The position numbers were made by a program, and so were the translations under genes. From NCBI GenBank assembly GCA_024640565.1, contig JAHEET010000006.1, positions 62,001 to 126,000 of the forward strand: a stretch of DNA of 64,000 bases, read 5' to 3'. This document shows, piece by piece, positions 62,976-64,000 of this stretch. Under the pieces are notes generated by a model. That model had not been told where the DNA came from, ran no database searches, and was given only the letters and a program-made list of their open reading frames with translations. Positions within the stretch are counted from its first letter, which is position 1. Every line of letters begins with the position of its first letter. This stretch comes from Flavobacteriaceae bacterium. Lineage in GTDB: Bacteria; Bacteroidota; Bacteroidia; Flavobacteriales; Flavobacteriaceae.

Positions 62976-64000
62976 TTGAAGCAGTTCCAACTTTTTAAAA
63001 CAGCCATTTCAAAAATTGAACTTCCAGAAAAGTTCACATTTCCATTTTACTACACCCCGCATGCACTTGTAGAAATTGCAACAAAAGAGATACAAGCCTA
63101 CTTGGCGAATCAAACAGACTTTACCCATAATTTTGGGCTCGATTCAAACGCTACAGAAAATGCCATCGGTAAAATGTTTGGGGTTTTGGTGGTGAAAAAC
63201 AACGCAAATCAACTGGGATATCTAATGGCTTTTTCTGGAAAACTAGCAGATGAAAGTTGCCCTGAAATATTTGTCCCTCCTGTTTTTGACTTGAGAACGA
63301 AGCATAGTTTTTATAAAAAAGGAGAAGAAGAAATCAATATTATCAGTGCCAAATTAGCGGCATTAAAGAGTGATGGAACCTATCTTTTTTTAAAAAGATA
63401 TGTGAAAAGAGCTTCCAAAAGAATTGAAGAAGACTTGGCACTACAGCGAAAAAAAATGGCGCTATCAAAGAAAGAACGAAAACTTCGCAAAAAAGAGGCT
63501 CGTAAAAACTTGACAAACGATGCCTTCGAAAAATGGTCTCAAAAATTAGAACAAGAAAGTTTCAACGATCAGTTTTTCTACAAAGAATTGGTTGCCTATT
63601 ATATTCAAAAAGAAGAAAAAAATCGCAGCGAACTTAATGTTTTTGAGCAGGAAATAGCTACCTTAAAAAAAGTACGAAAAGAAGCCTCTGCGTTGCTGCA
63701 AAAAACATTGTTTGAGAAATTTAACTTTTTAAATCAAAAAAAAGAAACAAAAACACTTCTCGATATCTTTAGCAATCCAACGATAAAACCTCCAGCTGGT
63801 GCCGGAGAATGTGCAGCTCCTAAACTACTGCAATTTGCATTTAAAAATGAGTTAACCCCTGTTTGTATGGGGGAATTTTGGTGGGGAATTTCTCCAAATT
63901 CGGCCATTAGAAAACATAAAAATTTCTATCCCGCTTGTCAAGGACGGTGCAAACCTATTTTGAATCATATGCTGGATGGAATTGCCATGGACGAAAATTT
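62976..64000 (+). CDS. RluA-family pseudouridine synthase, N-terminal part (cut by window edge)
   Basis: The frame is open from a TTG at 62976 to the window end, about 341 codons. No ATG is available near the start; TTG gives LKQFQLFKTAISKIELPEKF and a gap of 16 nt from the previous gene. The segment ECAAPKLLQFAFKNELTPVC (about 270), EFWWGISPNSAIRKHKNFYP and the Cys-containing CQGRCKPILNHMLDGI are the signature of long Bacteroidota/proteobacterial pseudouridine synthases whose catalytic RluA domain follows, here beyond the edge. The middle (about 145-250) is charged and predicted coiled coil. The call rests on that signature, since the catalytic HRLD motif is not visible. Confidence 0.75.
   Translation, partial: MKQFQLFKTAISKIELPEKFTFPFYYTPHALVEIATKEIQAYLANQTDFTHNFGLDSNATENAIGKMFGVLVVKNNANQLGYLMAFSGKLADESCPEIFVPPVFDLRTKHSFYKKGEEEINIISAKLAALKSDGTYLFLKRYVKRASKRIEEDLALQRKKMALSKKERKLRKKEARKNLTNDAFEKWSQKLEQESFNDQFFYKELVAYYIQKEEKNRSELNVFEQEIATLKKVRKEASALLQKTLFEKFNFLNQKKETKTLLDIFSNPTIKPPAGAGECAAPKLLQFAFKNELTPVCMGEFWWGISPNSAIRKHKNFYPACQGRCKPILNHMLDGIAMDEN

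Noticed and set aside
1..64000. CRISPR array, insertion sequence, prophage or integrative element
   Set aside because: No regularly spaced repeats, transposase, integrase or phage genes were found, and the only tRNA shows no flanking direct repeat of its 3' end that I could see.

Overview
The window is a chromosomal segment of a low-G+C member of the Bacteroidota, almost certainly a Flavobacteriaceae (probably marine) relative. The support is: the flavobacterial division and cell-wall gene order; promoters of the TAnnTTTG type with few Shine-Dalgarno sites; an alternative complex III fused in order to an aa3-type oxidase; a type IX secretion C-terminal sorting domain; and many flavobacterial families (DUF2723, cysteine-less thioredoxin, double M16 lipoprotein). 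No prophage, insertion sequence, CRISPR array or rRNA was seen, and the window reads as core genome with a few accessory modules.

Layout. Positions 1-12496 (minus strand) carry the dcw cluster in the order mraZ-rsmH-ftsL-ftsI-murE-mraY-murD-ftsW-murG-murC-ftsQ-ftsA(partial), with three 10-bp-spaced GTGGT repeats in front of mraZ that look like the MraZ operator. Positions 12692-16635 (plus) hold an alpha/beta hydrolase, GTPase EngB, a pseudouridine synthase, an AlkB-type membrane di-iron hydroxylase and a nitroreductase. A penicillin-acylase-like gene (minus) is divergent from a DegT-type aminotransferase, galE and a double M16 peptidase (plus). fabD (minus) is divergent from an arsenosugar-type operon at 25458-30641: DUF547 protein, AhpD-like protein, ArsS radical SAM enzyme, rhodanese, TIGR04282-like transferase, purine nucleoside phosphorylase and ArsM-like methyltransferase. 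It ends at a clear terminator.

Positions 30695-33833 (minus) hold a heavy-metal-associated (HMA) domain protein, a rhodanese lipoprotein, a SulP transporter without STAS domain, and ruvB. Positions 33936-45355 (minus) are one respiratory operon, actA-actB-actC-actD-actE-actF-coxB-coxA, encoding a quinol:cytochrome c oxidoreductase and terminal oxidase subunits I and II. Then come a SPOR-domain protein (plus), the rimP-nusA-infB operon (minus) with a terminator-like hairpin in its leader, a double Usp protein (plus), tRNA-Gln (minus), a large DUF2723 membrane protein (plus), a thioredoxin-fold protein without the catalytic cysteines and a membrane metallophosphoesterase (both minus).

The right end (plus) carries polA, a small decayed gene, a secreted hydrolase that aligns over its length with PET-hydrolase/cutinase-type enzymes and carries a T9SS sorting domain, a long PLP-dependent enzyme of the Cys/Met-metabolism type, and the start of a large RluA-family pseudouridine synthase cut by the window edge.

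The observations most worth following are the PETase-like T9SS enzyme, the arsenosugar operon with a structured 100-nt element before its nucleoside phosphorylase, the leader hairpin before rimP-nusA-infB, the MraZ operator, and a probable CTG start for murE.
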